From GCA-002727735 sp036159515 (GTDB lineage: Bacteria > Bacteroidota > Bacteroidia > Flavobacteriales_D > Parvicellaceae): a stretch of 30,750 nucleotides of DNA. The stretch lies in NCBI GenBank assembly GCA_036159515.1, contig JAYYEV010000098.1:1-30750 (forward strand). The letters run 5' to 3'. Shown here one piece after another: positions 8,158 through 16,208 of this stretch. The notes beneath the pieces were generated by a model. That model saw only the letters and a list, made by a program, of their open reading frames with translations. It was not told where the DNA came from and did no database searches. How positions within the stretch are numbered: position 1 is the first letter of the stretch; every line of letters begins with the position of its first letter. The translations under genes and the position numbers were made by a program.

Positions 8158-9288
8158 ATGAACTTCAAGCTTCATACCAAAGATGAGTTTTCAAAGGCAA
8201 GATCTGGTTCATTACAAACAGATCATGGGGAAATTTTAACACCCATTTTCATGCCTGTTGGAACTGCAGGTACCGTAAAAGCCGTTTCTCAAGAAGAACT
8301 TTCCAGCAATGTAAAAGCAGAAATTATTTTAGGAAACACCTACCACCTTTATCTAAGACCAGGTATTGATTTACTTAAAAAGACAGGAGGCCTCCATCAA
8401 TTTATATCATGGAATAAACCCATTTTAACAGATTCTGGCGGATATCAAGTGTATAGTTTGTCAGAGAGAAGAAAAATAACGGAAGAAGGAGTTAGTTTTA
8501 GGTCACATATTGATGGTTCTAAACATCTTTTTACGCCTGAAAATGCGATGGATATACAGAAATCTATTGGGGCAGATATCATCATGGCATTTGACGAGTG
8601 TACACCTTATCCTTGTGATTTTAATTACGCCAATAAATCTATGCATATGACTCACCGTTGGTTAAAAAGATGTGTAGATCATTTCAATTCATCTCCATTC
8701 AAATACGGTTACCACCAAAGTTTATTTCCTATAGTGCAAGGAAGTACCTATTCTGATTTAAGAAAAAAAAGTGCAGAAGTAATCGCAAGTTTTGATTTGC
8801 CTGGTAATGCCATCGGTGGATTATCAGTTGGTGAACCTGCTGAGTTAATGTATAAGCATACAGAAGAAGTATGTGCTATTTTACCTGAAGACAAACCTCG
8901 ATATTTAATGGGTGTGGGTACTCCTGTAAATATATTGGAGTGTATTGCACTAGGAGTTGATATGTTTGACTGTGTGATGCCCACTAGAAACGCCAGAAAT
9001 GGAATGCTATTCACATCAAAGGGAATTATCAATATAAAAAACAAAAAATGGGAAAATGATTTATCTCCGATCGATCCAAATGGAACGGCAACGGTTGATT
9101 TGATGTATTCCAAGGCTTACCTAAGACACTTAATTATTTCAAAAGAATTATTGGGAGCTCAAATAGCAAGTATCCATAACCTCACATTCTATTTGTGGCT
9201 GGTAAAAGAGGCTAGAACAAAAATTAATGAAGGTAATTTTTATGATTGGAAGAATAAAATGGTGTCTAAACTCGTTCATAGGCTCTAA
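8158..9288 (+). CDS. tgt: tRNA-guanine transglycosylase (queuosine synthesis)
   Basis: Exchanges guanine 34 for preQ1 in tRNAs with GUN anticodons. The 376 residues include LTDSGGYQVYS near 90-100, GGLSVGEP and GVDMFDCVMPTRNARNG near 266-282, which carries the catalytic Asp. I chose the ATG at 8158 (MNFKLHTKDEF) because the domain begins there; the 13 extra codons upstream start at TTG and would begin before the candidate promoter. The zinc motif CxCxxC of the E. coli enzyme (in DPECDCYTC) is absent: the aligned stretch is DPNGTATVD at 306-314, although His340 in IHNL is kept. The LptF/G-type gene follows three bases after the stop, in the same frame. Confidence 0.95.
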   Translation: MNFKLHTKDEFSKARSGSLQTDHGEILTPIFMPVGTAGTVKAVSQEELSSNVKAEIILGNTYHLYLRPGIDLLKKTGGLHQFISWNKPILTDSGGYQVYSLSERRKITEEGVSFRSHIDGSKHLFTPENAMDIQKSIGADIIMAFDECTPYPCDFNYANKSMHMTHRWLKRCVDHFNSSPFKYGYHQSLFPIVQGSTYSDLRKKSAEVIASFDLPGNAIGGLSVGEPAELMYKHTEEVCAILPEDKPRYLMGVGTPVNILECIALGVDMFDCVMPTRNARNGMLFTSKGIINIKNKKWENDLSPIDPNGTATVDLMYSKAYLRHLIISKELLGAQIASIHNLTFYLWLVKEARTKINEGNFYDWKNKMVSKLVHRL

Positions 9289-9291
9289 GAC

Positions 9292-10383
9292 TTGAAAAAA
9301 CTAGACTGGTATATAATTAAAAAGTTTTTGGGAACTTATGTATTCATGATCGCGGTTGTCATGAGCATTTCTATCATTTTTGATGTTTCGGAGAAATTGA
9401 AGGATTTTATGAGCCCTGAAAATAATTTAACATTTTTAAAAATAGTATCCGACTACTATCCTTACTTTTTTATTCATTATGCTAATCTTTTTTCTTCACT
9501 AATCATCTTTTTATCTGTTTTATGGTTTACCAGTTTCATGGCTCAGCGATCAGAGATTATTGCTATTCTTAGTAATGGAGTCAGCTTTTGGCGATTTTCA
9601 AGGCCTTATATCATGGCATCCACATTTCTTCTCGTTATTTCAGTTTTGATGAATCATTATGTTGCACCCTATGCGAATAAAAATAGATTAGACTTTGAAA
9701 ATCAATTCACAAAGTATAATGTTAATTTTAGAAATGCTCACCTAGAATTAGAAAAAGGAACAATTGTAAGTTATAGACAATTTTTAGGAAACACTACAAA
9801 TGTGAGAAGATTGTGGGTTGAAAATTGGGAAGAAGTATCAGAGGGGGATTGGGTTTTAAAAAGTGATATGCAGGTGGAAAGAGCTGTAGGAGATAGTTTG
9901 TCAAGGAAATGGACTTTAAAAAACGTATTTATTAGGAAGTTAGGTGATATTAATGATGAAATATATATTAAAGAAGAGATCGATACCGTGTTGAATTTTA
10001 ATTTGAAAGATTTAGGCCAAAGAGCAGAAATTACATTTGCCATGACAACGCCAGAATTATTAAAATATCGACGTAAAGAAGAACAAAAAGGAAATGCGAT
10101 TGCTCAAATCGATATTAGTAGATATGAAAGAACTGCATATCCTTTTGCTGCTTACATTCTAACCTTAATAGGAGTTTCTGTCGCATCAGTTAAATCAAGA
10201 GAAGGTGTTGGGAAGAATTTAGTGATAGGATTGGGTTGTGGATTAGTGTATATTTTTTTCATGAAAATGACTACAGTTGCAGCCGTTAACATAGGATGGA
10301 ATACCATGTTTGCGGTATGGTTCCCAAATTTATTTTTCAGTTTAATTGCAATGTTGCTATTTTACAGAAGATTAATCGCTTAA
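9292..10383 (+). CDS. LptF/LptG family (YjgP/YjgQ) permease
   Basis: Inner-membrane subunit of the LPS export ABC complex, or a paralogue. The 363 residues have the LptF/G layout: two N-terminal transmembrane helices (YVFMIAVVMSISIIF; FFIHYANLFSSLIIFLSVLW), a third at about 103-120, a periplasmic beta-jellyroll domain and C-terminal helices (YPFAAYILTLIGVSVAS; then two more). The beginning MKKLDWYIIKKFLGTY is characteristic of the family in Bacteroidota and fixes the start at a TTG. LptF and LptG cannot be told apart from sequence alone. It is co-transcribed with tgt, which ends three bases earlier. Confidence 0.9.
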   Translation: MKKLDWYIIKKFLGTYVFMIAVVMSISIIFDVSEKLKDFMSPENNLTFLKIVSDYYPYFFIHYANLFSSLIIFLSVLWFTSFMAQRSEIIAILSNGVSFWRFSRPYIMASTFLLVISVLMNHYVAPYANKNRLDFENQFTKYNVNFRNAHLELEKGTIVSYRQFLGNTTNVRRLWVENWEEVSEGDWVLKSDMQVERAVGDSLSRKWTLKNVFIRKLGDINDEIYIKEEIDTVLNFNLKDLGQRAEITFAMTTPELLKYRRKEEQKGNAIAQIDISRYERTAYPFAAYILTLIGVSVASVKSREGVGKNLVIGLGCGLVYIFFMKMTTVAAVNIGWNTMFAVWFPNLFFSLIAMLLFYRRLIA

Positions 10384-10565
10384 TTCCTTACGCATTATTC
10401 GCTTATTTTCATTTACAACAGGACTTTCCCGGAAACCATTATTTTAAAGTTACTTGCTATTTCAATTAAAAGTTAATTGGTGTGATAAATTTAATGAAAG
10501 TGCTAAACCTAAAGTGTAAATAGTGTGCTTAACTCTAAACATGATTTTTTATATTTTTAGTTTTC
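10384..10565. other. Longest intergenic stretch, 182 bases
   Basis: No gene or RNA is recognised here. It holds the palindrome TTTCCCGGAAA (10425-10435), two near-identical 9-mers GTGCTAAAC (10500-10508) and GTGCTTAAC (10525-10533) 25 bases apart, and an imperfect -7 box TATATTTT at 10550-10557, 8 bases before the hydrolase ATG. These might serve the hydrolase promoter; that is speculation. Confidence 0.3.
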
Positions 10566-11411
10566 ATGAATAGCAATGAGCTCATCCAAAAATACAGCCT
10601 TGTAAACTCCAAATTCATGGAATTATTTGGGGTTAAGGTCCATTATTGTGATGAAGGTAGTGGTGAGGTAATTTTGTTACTTCACGGAGTCTTTTCATCA
10701 TTACATACTTTCAATAGATGGGCTGAAATTTTAAGTAAATCGTACAGAGTCATACGATTAGATCTTCCAGGTTTTGGATTAACTGGACCGAGTGTTGATA
10801 ATGAATATGCTTTTGATTTATATGTAGGTTATTTAAGTAAATTCATGGATAATTTGGGCGTAAGAGATTTCCACATAGCAGGAAATTCCTTTGGTGGCTG
10901 GATTGCCTGGGAATATGCTGTTTCCAACGAAGACAGAGTAAAAAAAATGATTTTAATCGATTCTGCTGGGTATGTAACGGGCAGAAATTATCCTCTACCA
11001 TTTATCATTGCTCAAACTCCAGTTTTAAGAAATGTATTTAGTTATGAAATTGCTCCTAAATTTGTGGTAAGAAGATTTTTAAGACAAGTAATAAAAGATC
11101 ATGCTGTAGTCTCAGACCAACTAGTCAATCAATATTACGACATCATTCATAGAAAGGGAAATCTCAAAGCTTTTTTGAGAATAGCAAATACCAAATTTGT
11201 GCAAAATACTCGGGCACTAAAAAGTCTTAAAACTTCCACATTAGTGCTTTGGGGTAGCGAAGATGCATGGATTTCATCAAGAGACGCTGAAAGGTTTCGA
11301 AATGATTTACAACACGTTTCAGTTAAAGTTTATGCTGGTGTAGGACATATACCCATGGAAGAAATCCCTGAGGAATCAGCATTAGACGTATTGAATTTTT
11401 TAAAAAAATGA
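10566..11411 (+). CDS. Alpha/beta hydrolase
   Basis: 281 residues with the full alpha/beta-hydrolase set: oxyanion-hole LLLHGVFSS at about 38-45, nucleophile elbow GNSFGG with Ser108, acid Asp233 in GSEDAW and His261 in GVGHIP. A cap region of about 60 residues lies between FIIAQTP and NTRALKS. There is no signal peptide, so it is probably cytosolic. The substrate cannot be named: similar proteins include esterases, epoxide or haloalkane hydrolase-like enzymes and C-C bond hydrolases. It stands alone with its own 182-base upstream region. Confidence 0.85.
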   Translation: MNSNELIQKYSLVNSKFMELFGVKVHYCDEGSGEVILLLHGVFSSLHTFNRWAEILSKSYRVIRLDLPGFGLTGPSVDNEYAFDLYVGYLSKFMDNLGVRDFHIAGNSFGGWIAWEYAVSNEDRVKKMILIDSAGYVTGRNYPLPFIIAQTPVLRNVFSYEIAPKFVVRRFLRQVIKDHAVVSDQLVNQYYDIIHRKGNLKAFLRIANTKFVQNTRALKSLKTSTLVLWGSEDAWISSRDAERFRNDLQHVSVKVYAGVGHIPMEEIPEESALDVLNFLKK

Positions 11412-11427
11412 TGTTTTTTCATTCACT

Positions 11428-12159
11428 TTAAAGTTCACAATCAGACATACTTATTTGTTGTGACAGTGGAACATTTTCTTTGACTACATCTGTTTTAGTG
11501 ATGTTTTTAAATCGAATTCGTTGATCACCTTTTTCAAATTGTACGATATATTTTTTGTTATTTAATTTGATGAATGAAAAATACCGCGGGTTAGGGTGCT
11601 TGTATGGAAGTGACTCGTTCCACAATACTTTAAGAGAAGATATGTTTTTTTTGATGATAGTATTTTCTAATCCCCAGTTTCTAAGATGACAATTGAAAAT
11701 ATTATTAAATGAAAATTTGACATCACGAATGAGATCAATAAAATTTTCATCGTTCATGTAAATTGTGGATGAATTCTGATAGAGATTTTTCGTGTAGGGT
11801 ATGTCTATTTGATTAATCTTTATTATTCTAGATACAGAATCAGTGAATGATAATGCAATATCAATGGCAGTTTGGTGGTGATGTAAATGATACAATTTGA
11901 TTTCTCCCGATGTGTTGCTTTTTGAAAAATCTACATTACCTTTTAGTACTACATTGAACACCTCTTTACCTAGATCAATAGAGTCAATCATACTAGAGTA
12001 AGTGTGTTCGTCCATAAGAATTGGATGCTCAACAACAAAGTCAAGTACACGGTTTTCAGGTAGCCAACTCCACGTCCTATCTTTAAAAAGGAGGAAAACT
12101 AGAAAAAGGCCTAAACCAAAACCAATAAGGTAATATTTAAGCCTTTGTGTAAATTTCAA
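11428..12159 (-). CDS. Membrane-anchored protein of unknown function (DUF4258-like N-terminus?)
   Basis: 243 residues. The N-terminal transmembrane helix (YYLIGFGLGLFLVFLLF) after MKFTQRLK, and later GNVDFSKSNT, resemble a short flavobacterial family that I recall as DUF4258; I am not certain of this. Those relatives are roughly 130-150 residues, so the second half (from about 115, with NCHLRNWGLEN and PNPRYFSFIKLNNKKYIVQF) would be an extension of unknown kind. The start is TTG at 12159; the next Met is at about residue 49, beyond the membrane helix. It follows ahcY by 11 bases and is probably read with it. No function is assigned. Confidence 0.7.
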   Translation of the reverse strand: MKFTQRLKYYLIGFGLGLFLVFLLFKDRTWSWLPENRVLDFVVEHPILMDEHTYSSMIDSIDLGKEVFNVVLKGNVDFSKSNTSGEIKLYHLHHHQTAIDIALSFTDSVSRIIKINQIDIPYTKNLYQNSSTIYMNDENFIDLIRDVKFSFNNIFNCHLRNWGLENTIIKKNISSLKVLWNESLPYKHPNPRYFSFIKLNNKKYIVQFEKGDQRIRFKNITKTDVVKENVPLSQQISMSDCEL

Positions 12160-12170
12160 CAGAAATGATT

Positions 12171-13481
12171 TTAATACCTGTAGTGCTCAGGTTTATATGG
12201 GCCATTTACTTTTACGCCAATATAATCAGCCTGATCTTCGGAAAGGGTTTCCAATTCCACTCCAATTTTTGATAAATGTAAATAAGCTACTTTTTCATCA
12301 AGATGCTTTGGCAGCATGTAAACTTCGTTTTTATAGTTTTCACTGTTTTTCCAAAGTTCAATCTGTGCCAAAGTTTGATTGGTAAATGAATTACTCATTA
12401 CAAAAGAAGGGTGACCTGTTGCGCATCCTAAATTGACTAATCTTCCTTCTGCAAGTAAAATGATGTCATTTCCATTTACATTGTACATGTCAACTTGAGG
12501 CTTAATGGTTGTTTTTGAGGAACCATGATTTTCATCTAGCCATGCTACATCAATTTCATTGTCAAAGTGGCCGATGTTACAAACAATGGTTTTGTCTTTC
12601 ATCAATTCAAAATGGTGGCCTTTAATGATGTCCTTATTTCCTGTAGCGGTTACCACGATGTCAGCTTCAGCAACTGCATTATCCATCTTTTTAACTTCAA
12701 ATCCATCCATTGCAGCTTGTAATGCACAAATTGGATCAATTTCAGTTACAATGACTCTAGCACCAGCTCCTTGAAGCGATGCAGCAGAACCCTTACCTAC
12801 ATCACCGTATCCAGCTACAACTGAAACTTTACCTGCTAGCATCACATCAGTAGCTCTTCTAATAGCATCTACTAATGACTCTTTGCAGCCGTATTTATTG
12901 TCAAACTTAGATTTAGTAACAGAGTCATTAATGTTAATGGCAGGAATAGGTAAAGTGCCATTAATTACTCTTTCGTATAGTCGGTGTACACCAGTGGTAG
13001 TTTCTTCCGATAAACCTTTAATATTTCCAACTAACTCTGGGTAATTGTCTAATACCATATTAGTTAAATCACCACCATCATCCAATATCATATTTAATGG
13101 CTGATTGTCTTTGAAGGCAAATAAGGTTTGTTCAATACACCAATCGAATTCTTCTTCATTCATCCCTTTCCAAGCATATACTGGAACACCTGCTTCTGCT
13201 ATAGCTGCAGCTGCGTGATCTTGAGTTGAAAAAATATTACATGAAGACCACGTAACTTCTGCTCCTAATTCTACTAAGGTTTCAATTAACACTGCAGTTT
13301 GTATAGTCATGTGTAGGCAGCCAGCAATTCTAGCACCTTTCAAAGGTTGCTCATTTTTATATTCTTCTCTCAAGGACATCAATCCAGGCATTTCGGCTTC
13401 GGCTAGTTTGATTTCCTTTCTACCCCAATCGGCTTGGCTAATGTCTTTAACTTTATATGGTAAATTAGTGGTTTGACTCAT
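12171..13481 (-). CDS. ahcY: S-adenosylhomocysteine hydrolase
   Basis: Splits S-adenosylhomocysteine into adenosine and homocysteine, removing the inhibitory product of SAM-dependent methylation. At 436 residues it is full length. It shows substrate-domain motifs (CLHMTIQTAVLIE, DDGGDLTN, NDSVTKSKFDN), the NAD-binding VAGYGDVGKGSA Rossmann loop and the conserved C-terminal GPYKPEHYRY that closes the active site of the neighbouring subunit. The start is an ATG with a plausible promoter about 17 bases upstream. Confidence 0.97.
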   Translation of the reverse strand: MSQTTNLPYKVKDISQADWGRKEIKLAEAEMPGLMSLREEYKNEQPLKGARIAGCLHMTIQTAVLIETLVELGAEVTWSSCNIFSTQDHAAAAIAEAGVPVYAWKGMNEEEFDWCIEQTLFAFKDNQPLNMILDDGGDLTNMVLDNYPELVGNIKGLSEETTTGVHRLYERVINGTLPIPAININDSVTKSKFDNKYGCKESLVDAIRRATDVMLAGKVSVVAGYGDVGKGSAASLQGAGARVIVTEIDPICALQAAMDGFEVKKMDNAVAEADIVVTATGNKDIIKGHHFELMKDKTIVCNIGHFDNEIDVAWLDENHGSSKTTIKPQVDMYNVNGNDIILLAEGRLVNLGCATGHPSFVMSNSFTNQTLAQIELWKNSENYKNEVYMLPKHLDEKVAYLHLSKIGVELETLSEDQADYIGVKVNGPYKPEHYRY

Positions 13482-13497
13482 TTTTTTAAATTTTCAG

Positions 13498-13505
13498 CGA
13501 AAGTA
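13498..13505 (-). promoter_or_regulatory. Candidate -7 promoter box ahead of ahcY
   Basis: On the minus strand this reads TACTTTCG, one mismatch from TAnnTTTG. A TTG lies 20 bases further upstream, a spacing in line with known Bacteroidota promoters, and the ahcY ATG is 16 bases downstream. Confidence 0.4.
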
Positions 13506-13564
13506 GAATTTTAAAAGATGAAATCCAATACTTTAACAAAAGGTTTAGATTTCGTTTAACTTTT

Positions 13565-15223
13565 TTAAAAAAAGCTAGTAAAACCAATGTGAATTTTTCC
13601 TGTTCTTAACAATGTAGGCTCTCCCAAGTCACTTCCCAGACCATACACCAAGTTTAGAATTCCATTGTTAAAACCAATAGCAGTTCCTAACCCTACGCTT
13701 TTTAACCATGCATTTTCATATCCTGCTGTTAATTTTTTTTCATTCCAACCCCAATCAGAAAAAATAAAAACACTGGATTCGTTATCAAGGAAAAAGTGGA
13801 TTTCTGTGTTTGATATTGCATAGGAGCTGACCCAAATGGATTCTTCGTCAAATCCTCTAATGGAATTATAACCTCCTATTCTTTCAAGTTCATTTTCAAA
13901 AAGTTGTTCATTTACCGTAGTGCTTAGTTTGAGTTGTTCTTTAAGGATAATTTTTTTGTGAATTCTAAAATAATGCTGATACTCAAATTTTAAATTGTAA
14001 TTAGGAGTTTTAATTAGTTCATCATTAGTGGTAAGGAGAGTTTGTTTATTTCCTGTAAGTATGGAAGATTGAATTCTCCATCCTTTTGTTGGATTAATGC
14101 TCTTATTGAGTTGATTTTGATCTAATAAAAAACCGAAACTTTTCGTAGAAGTAAAATTATAGTCAGATTGCTGGACATTTGTAGATTGATTTTGCGTTAG
14201 AATTATGCCTAATTTACTTTGAGGCCCTTTGCTGTAGCATAAATTTATTGATGCATCAAAGTTGAAAAACGAAGAATCTTTCCTAAACATATTCAAGCCA
14301 CCATCAAATTCAAAAGGAGTTCCGAACAGAAATGGAAAATTTATAGATGAAATTAGATTTTGTGAGGCATTAAACATTCTTCTCCATTTAAATACAATAT
14401 TCTCTCCAGCATTAAAGTTGTTATTCAAATTCAACATGATATTTCCAGTAAATTGAATTTGCCCATCATTGTCAGGTTGGATGCCTATTATTCCATTTGC
14501 ATTGTTAAATGATTTGATTTTTACGTATGTATATAATTTAGCTTTTCCATCTACAAATTCATAGGCTGGTGGCCTCATTGATTTCATGTAATTTATCTTA
14601 GAAATGTTATTTTCAATTTCCTTTATCTTTTGGTAATTAAAAAAACTTCCCGTTTCAATATCAATTAATCTTTTAAGAAGTTTGTATTGTTTGTTGTTAA
14701 GTTCAGGATTTATTAAAGTATCTATCCTGACTAGTGGACCTTTGTCTATCCTTAACTTGAAATTTAGTTCACTGGAATCCATTTCAGCTGAAGTGATTTC
14801 AATGTGGGCGAATGGAAATCCACTGTTGTTAAAATGATATACTATTTTTTTAAATTCTTTAGGATAATCTTCAAGATCTAATTTTTCAAACTGATTTTCA
14901 TCTAATTGATTATCGCTTTTATCTTCAAAGGTGGTGTTAATGTTAACTTTATAATCCTCATTAAGGTATGCTACATATTGATTCAATTCTAATTTAATGG
15001 AATCAACAGACGCGTTAAGATAACCTTGATTTATGAGTTTCAGCCATTCCGATGAAGTAATCTCTCTGGCTTCGTTTAAATTTAGATCAGTTTGATTCTC
15101 TATTATTTTACTTTTTAATTTGTGGTAGTGGATTACCATCTCACTTACGTTTTGAGCCTTTGAGGAAATCAAAAAAAAGAAAATATAAAACGGTGTAAGT
15201 ATGTTTTTCCTTAGGTTTTCCAA
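13565..15223 (-). CDS. Omp85 (BamA/TamA)-like outer membrane protein
   Basis: 552 residues: a signal peptide (PFYIFFFLISSKA), an N-terminal region of about 200 residues that could hold POTRA-like units (YHFNNSGFPFAHIEI, IDKGPLVRIDTL resemble POTRA strands), and a C-terminal barrel with alternating residues. IRGF at about 455-458 is the Omp85 lid-loop motif, and the chain ends in Phe as outer-membrane barrels do. It is shorter than BamA and most likely a TamA-like or surface-antigen (D15) paralogue for protein or lipid insertion. The start is TTG at 15223, preceded by AAAGGA; the next Met lies past the signal peptide. It overlaps ung by 13 bases. Confidence 0.82.
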   Translation of the reverse strand: MENLRKNILTPFYIFFFLISSKAQNVSEMVIHYHKLKSKIIENQTDLNLNEAREITSSEWLKLINQGYLNASVDSIKLELNQYVAYLNEDYKVNINTTFEDKSDNQLDENQFEKLDLEDYPKEFKKIVYHFNNSGFPFAHIEITSAEMDSSELNFKLRIDKGPLVRIDTLINPELNNKQYKLLKRLIDIETGSFFNYQKIKEIENNISKINYMKSMRPPAYEFVDGKAKLYTYVKIKSFNNANGIIGIQPDNDGQIQFTGNIMLNLNNNFNAGENIVFKWRRMFNASQNLISSINFPFLFGTPFEFDGGLNMFRKDSSFFNFDASINLCYSKGPQSKLGIILTQNQSTNVQQSDYNFTSTKSFGFLLDQNQLNKSINPTKGWRIQSSILTGNKQTLLTTNDELIKTPNYNLKFEYQHYFRIHKKIILKEQLKLSTTVNEQLFENELERIGGYNSIRGFDEESIWVSSYAISNTEIHFFLDNESSVFIFSDWGWNEKKLTAGYENAWLKSVGLGTAIGFNNGILNLVYGLGSDLGEPTLLRTGKIHIGFTSFF

Positions 15224-15894
15224 TTTATTTCCTTTTTATGAAATTGTTTTAAATATGCATTTGCTTTTGAAAAATGTTTACATCCAAAAAACCCTCTGTA
15301 AGAAGATAGGGGAGATGGGTGAGATGTTTTTAGGATTAAATGTTTTTTGTTATCAATTAGTCCTTCTTTTTTTTGTGCTTTTGATCCCCAGAGCATGAAT
15401 ACAACGTGTTCATTGTAATTAGAAATAAGATGTATTGTCTTATCCGTTATTTTTTCCCATCCAATATTCTGATGTGAATTTGGTAATCCATTATCTACTG
15501 TTAAAACACTATTTAATAAAAAAACACCTTGATTTACCCAGTTCATCAAATTACCGCTATCATTTTTAATCCCTAAGTCTTCTTCAATTTCTTTAAAAAT
15601 ATTTATCAACGATGGAGGAAGTTTAATGTTGTTTTCAATCGAGAAGCTTAATCCATGAGCTTGACCAATTCTGTGATATGGGTCTTGTCCAAGAATCAAC
15701 ACCTTAGTTTCTTGAACGGTTAAGTGACGGTATATTTCAAAAATCTGATTAATTGGGGGGAGTAACTGTCTCGTTTTTATAGACTCATTAATCTTATTTA
15801 GTAGGATATCAAAACTGATTTGATCAAATTCTTTTTTGAGTAAATCAAGCCAATTTTGGGGCAATAGTTTCTCTATATCAAATTTTGTCAACAT
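15211..15894 (-). CDS. ung: Uracil-DNA glycosylase
   Basis: Removes uracil from DNA, starting base-excision repair. 227 residues of family 1 UDG: water-activating GQDPYH at 69-74 (Asp71), QAHGLSFSI, the VLLLNSVLTV-type segment (VFLLNSVLTVDNG) and HPSPLSSYRGFFGCKHF with His192 and the Leu/Ser intercalation loop. A complete, ordinary enzyme. It is divergent from the small lipoprotein gene, and its last 13 bases overlap the start of the Omp85-like gene. Confidence 0.97.
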   Translation of the reverse strand: MLTKFDIEKLLPQNWLDLLKKEFDQISFDILLNKINESIKTRQLLPPINQIFEIYRHLTVQETKVLILGQDPYHRIGQAHGLSFSIENNIKLPPSLINIFKEIEEDLGIKNDSGNLMNWVNQGVFLLNSVLTVDNGLPNSHQNIGWEKITDKTIHLISNYNEHVVFMLWGSKAQKKEGLIDNKKHLILKTSHPSPLSSYRGFFGCKHFSKANAYLKQFHKKEINWKT

Positions 15895-15948
15895 CTATTC
15901 TGGTAAAAATAAAAATTAATGTTTTTTTTTAGGCATTATGTTTTTTAA

Positions 15949-15956
15949 TACATTTG
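15949..15956 (+). promoter_or_regulatory. Candidate -7 promoter box ahead of the small lipoprotein gene
   Basis: TACATTTG matches TAnnTTTG exactly, 18 bases before the ATG at 15975. No clear -33 element is seen in the T-rich stretch upstream. Confidence 0.4.
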
Positions 15957-15974
15957 CTATTCAACTTGTTAATT

Positions 15975-16151
15975 ATGAAAAGAACTTTACTGTTATTGTT
16001 TGCATTTTTGTTCATCTTGTCATTACCATCTTGTTACTTGTTTAAGCCTGTCCAAAAAACTTGTCCTGCTTACAGCTCAATTCAAAATTCTTCAGAAATT
16101 GACCTGTTATCATGCGAGCTTAACCAAAACTTGAACGAAAACAATTTTTAG
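15975..16151 (+). CDS. Small lipoprotein, 58 residues, unknown function
   Basis: Begins MKRTLLLLFAFLFILSLPSC: a classic lipoprotein signal with Cys20 as the lipidated residue. The mature part would be only 39 residues, with KTCPAYSS at 28-35 and one more Cys at 47, so C30 and C47 could pair. It is probably anchored to the outer or inner membrane facing the periplasm or cell surface. The frame could open at a TTG at 15954, but that lies inside the -7 box, so the ATG is preferred. The next gene starts 57 bases later with its own box. No function recognised. Confidence 0.65.
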   Translation: MKRTLLLLFAFLFILSLPSCYLFKPVQKTCPAYSSIQNSSEIDLLSCELNQNLNENNF

Positions 16152-16195
16152 TTATTACTTTTTCTTAAACTAAATTTATTTAATGGATAATTCCA

Positions 16196-16203
16196 TACTT
16201 TTG
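16196..16203 (+). promoter_or_regulatory. Candidate -7 promoter box overlapping a possible leaderless start
   Basis: TACTTTTG matches TAnnTTTG exactly and ends 5 bases before the ATG at 16209. If used, transcription would start at or beside the ATG, giving an almost leaderless message. No clear -33 TTG is seen. Confidence 0.35.
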
Positions 16204-16208
16204 TATTA

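Noticed and set aside
8748..9113. Minus-strand open frame of 121 codons inside tgt
   Set aside because: Fully covered by the conserved Tgt coding sequence; no motif, signal or promoter supports it.
9286..9294. tgt and the LptF/G-type gene as one read-through fusion
   Set aside because: They share a frame with only TAA and one codon between, but both products are complete families with natural ends, so simple operon packing is the better reading.
11402..11419. A-run, TGATG, T-run between convergent genes as a two-way terminator
   Set aside because: The only pairing is six A-U pairs across a five-base loop, too weak to call a terminator.
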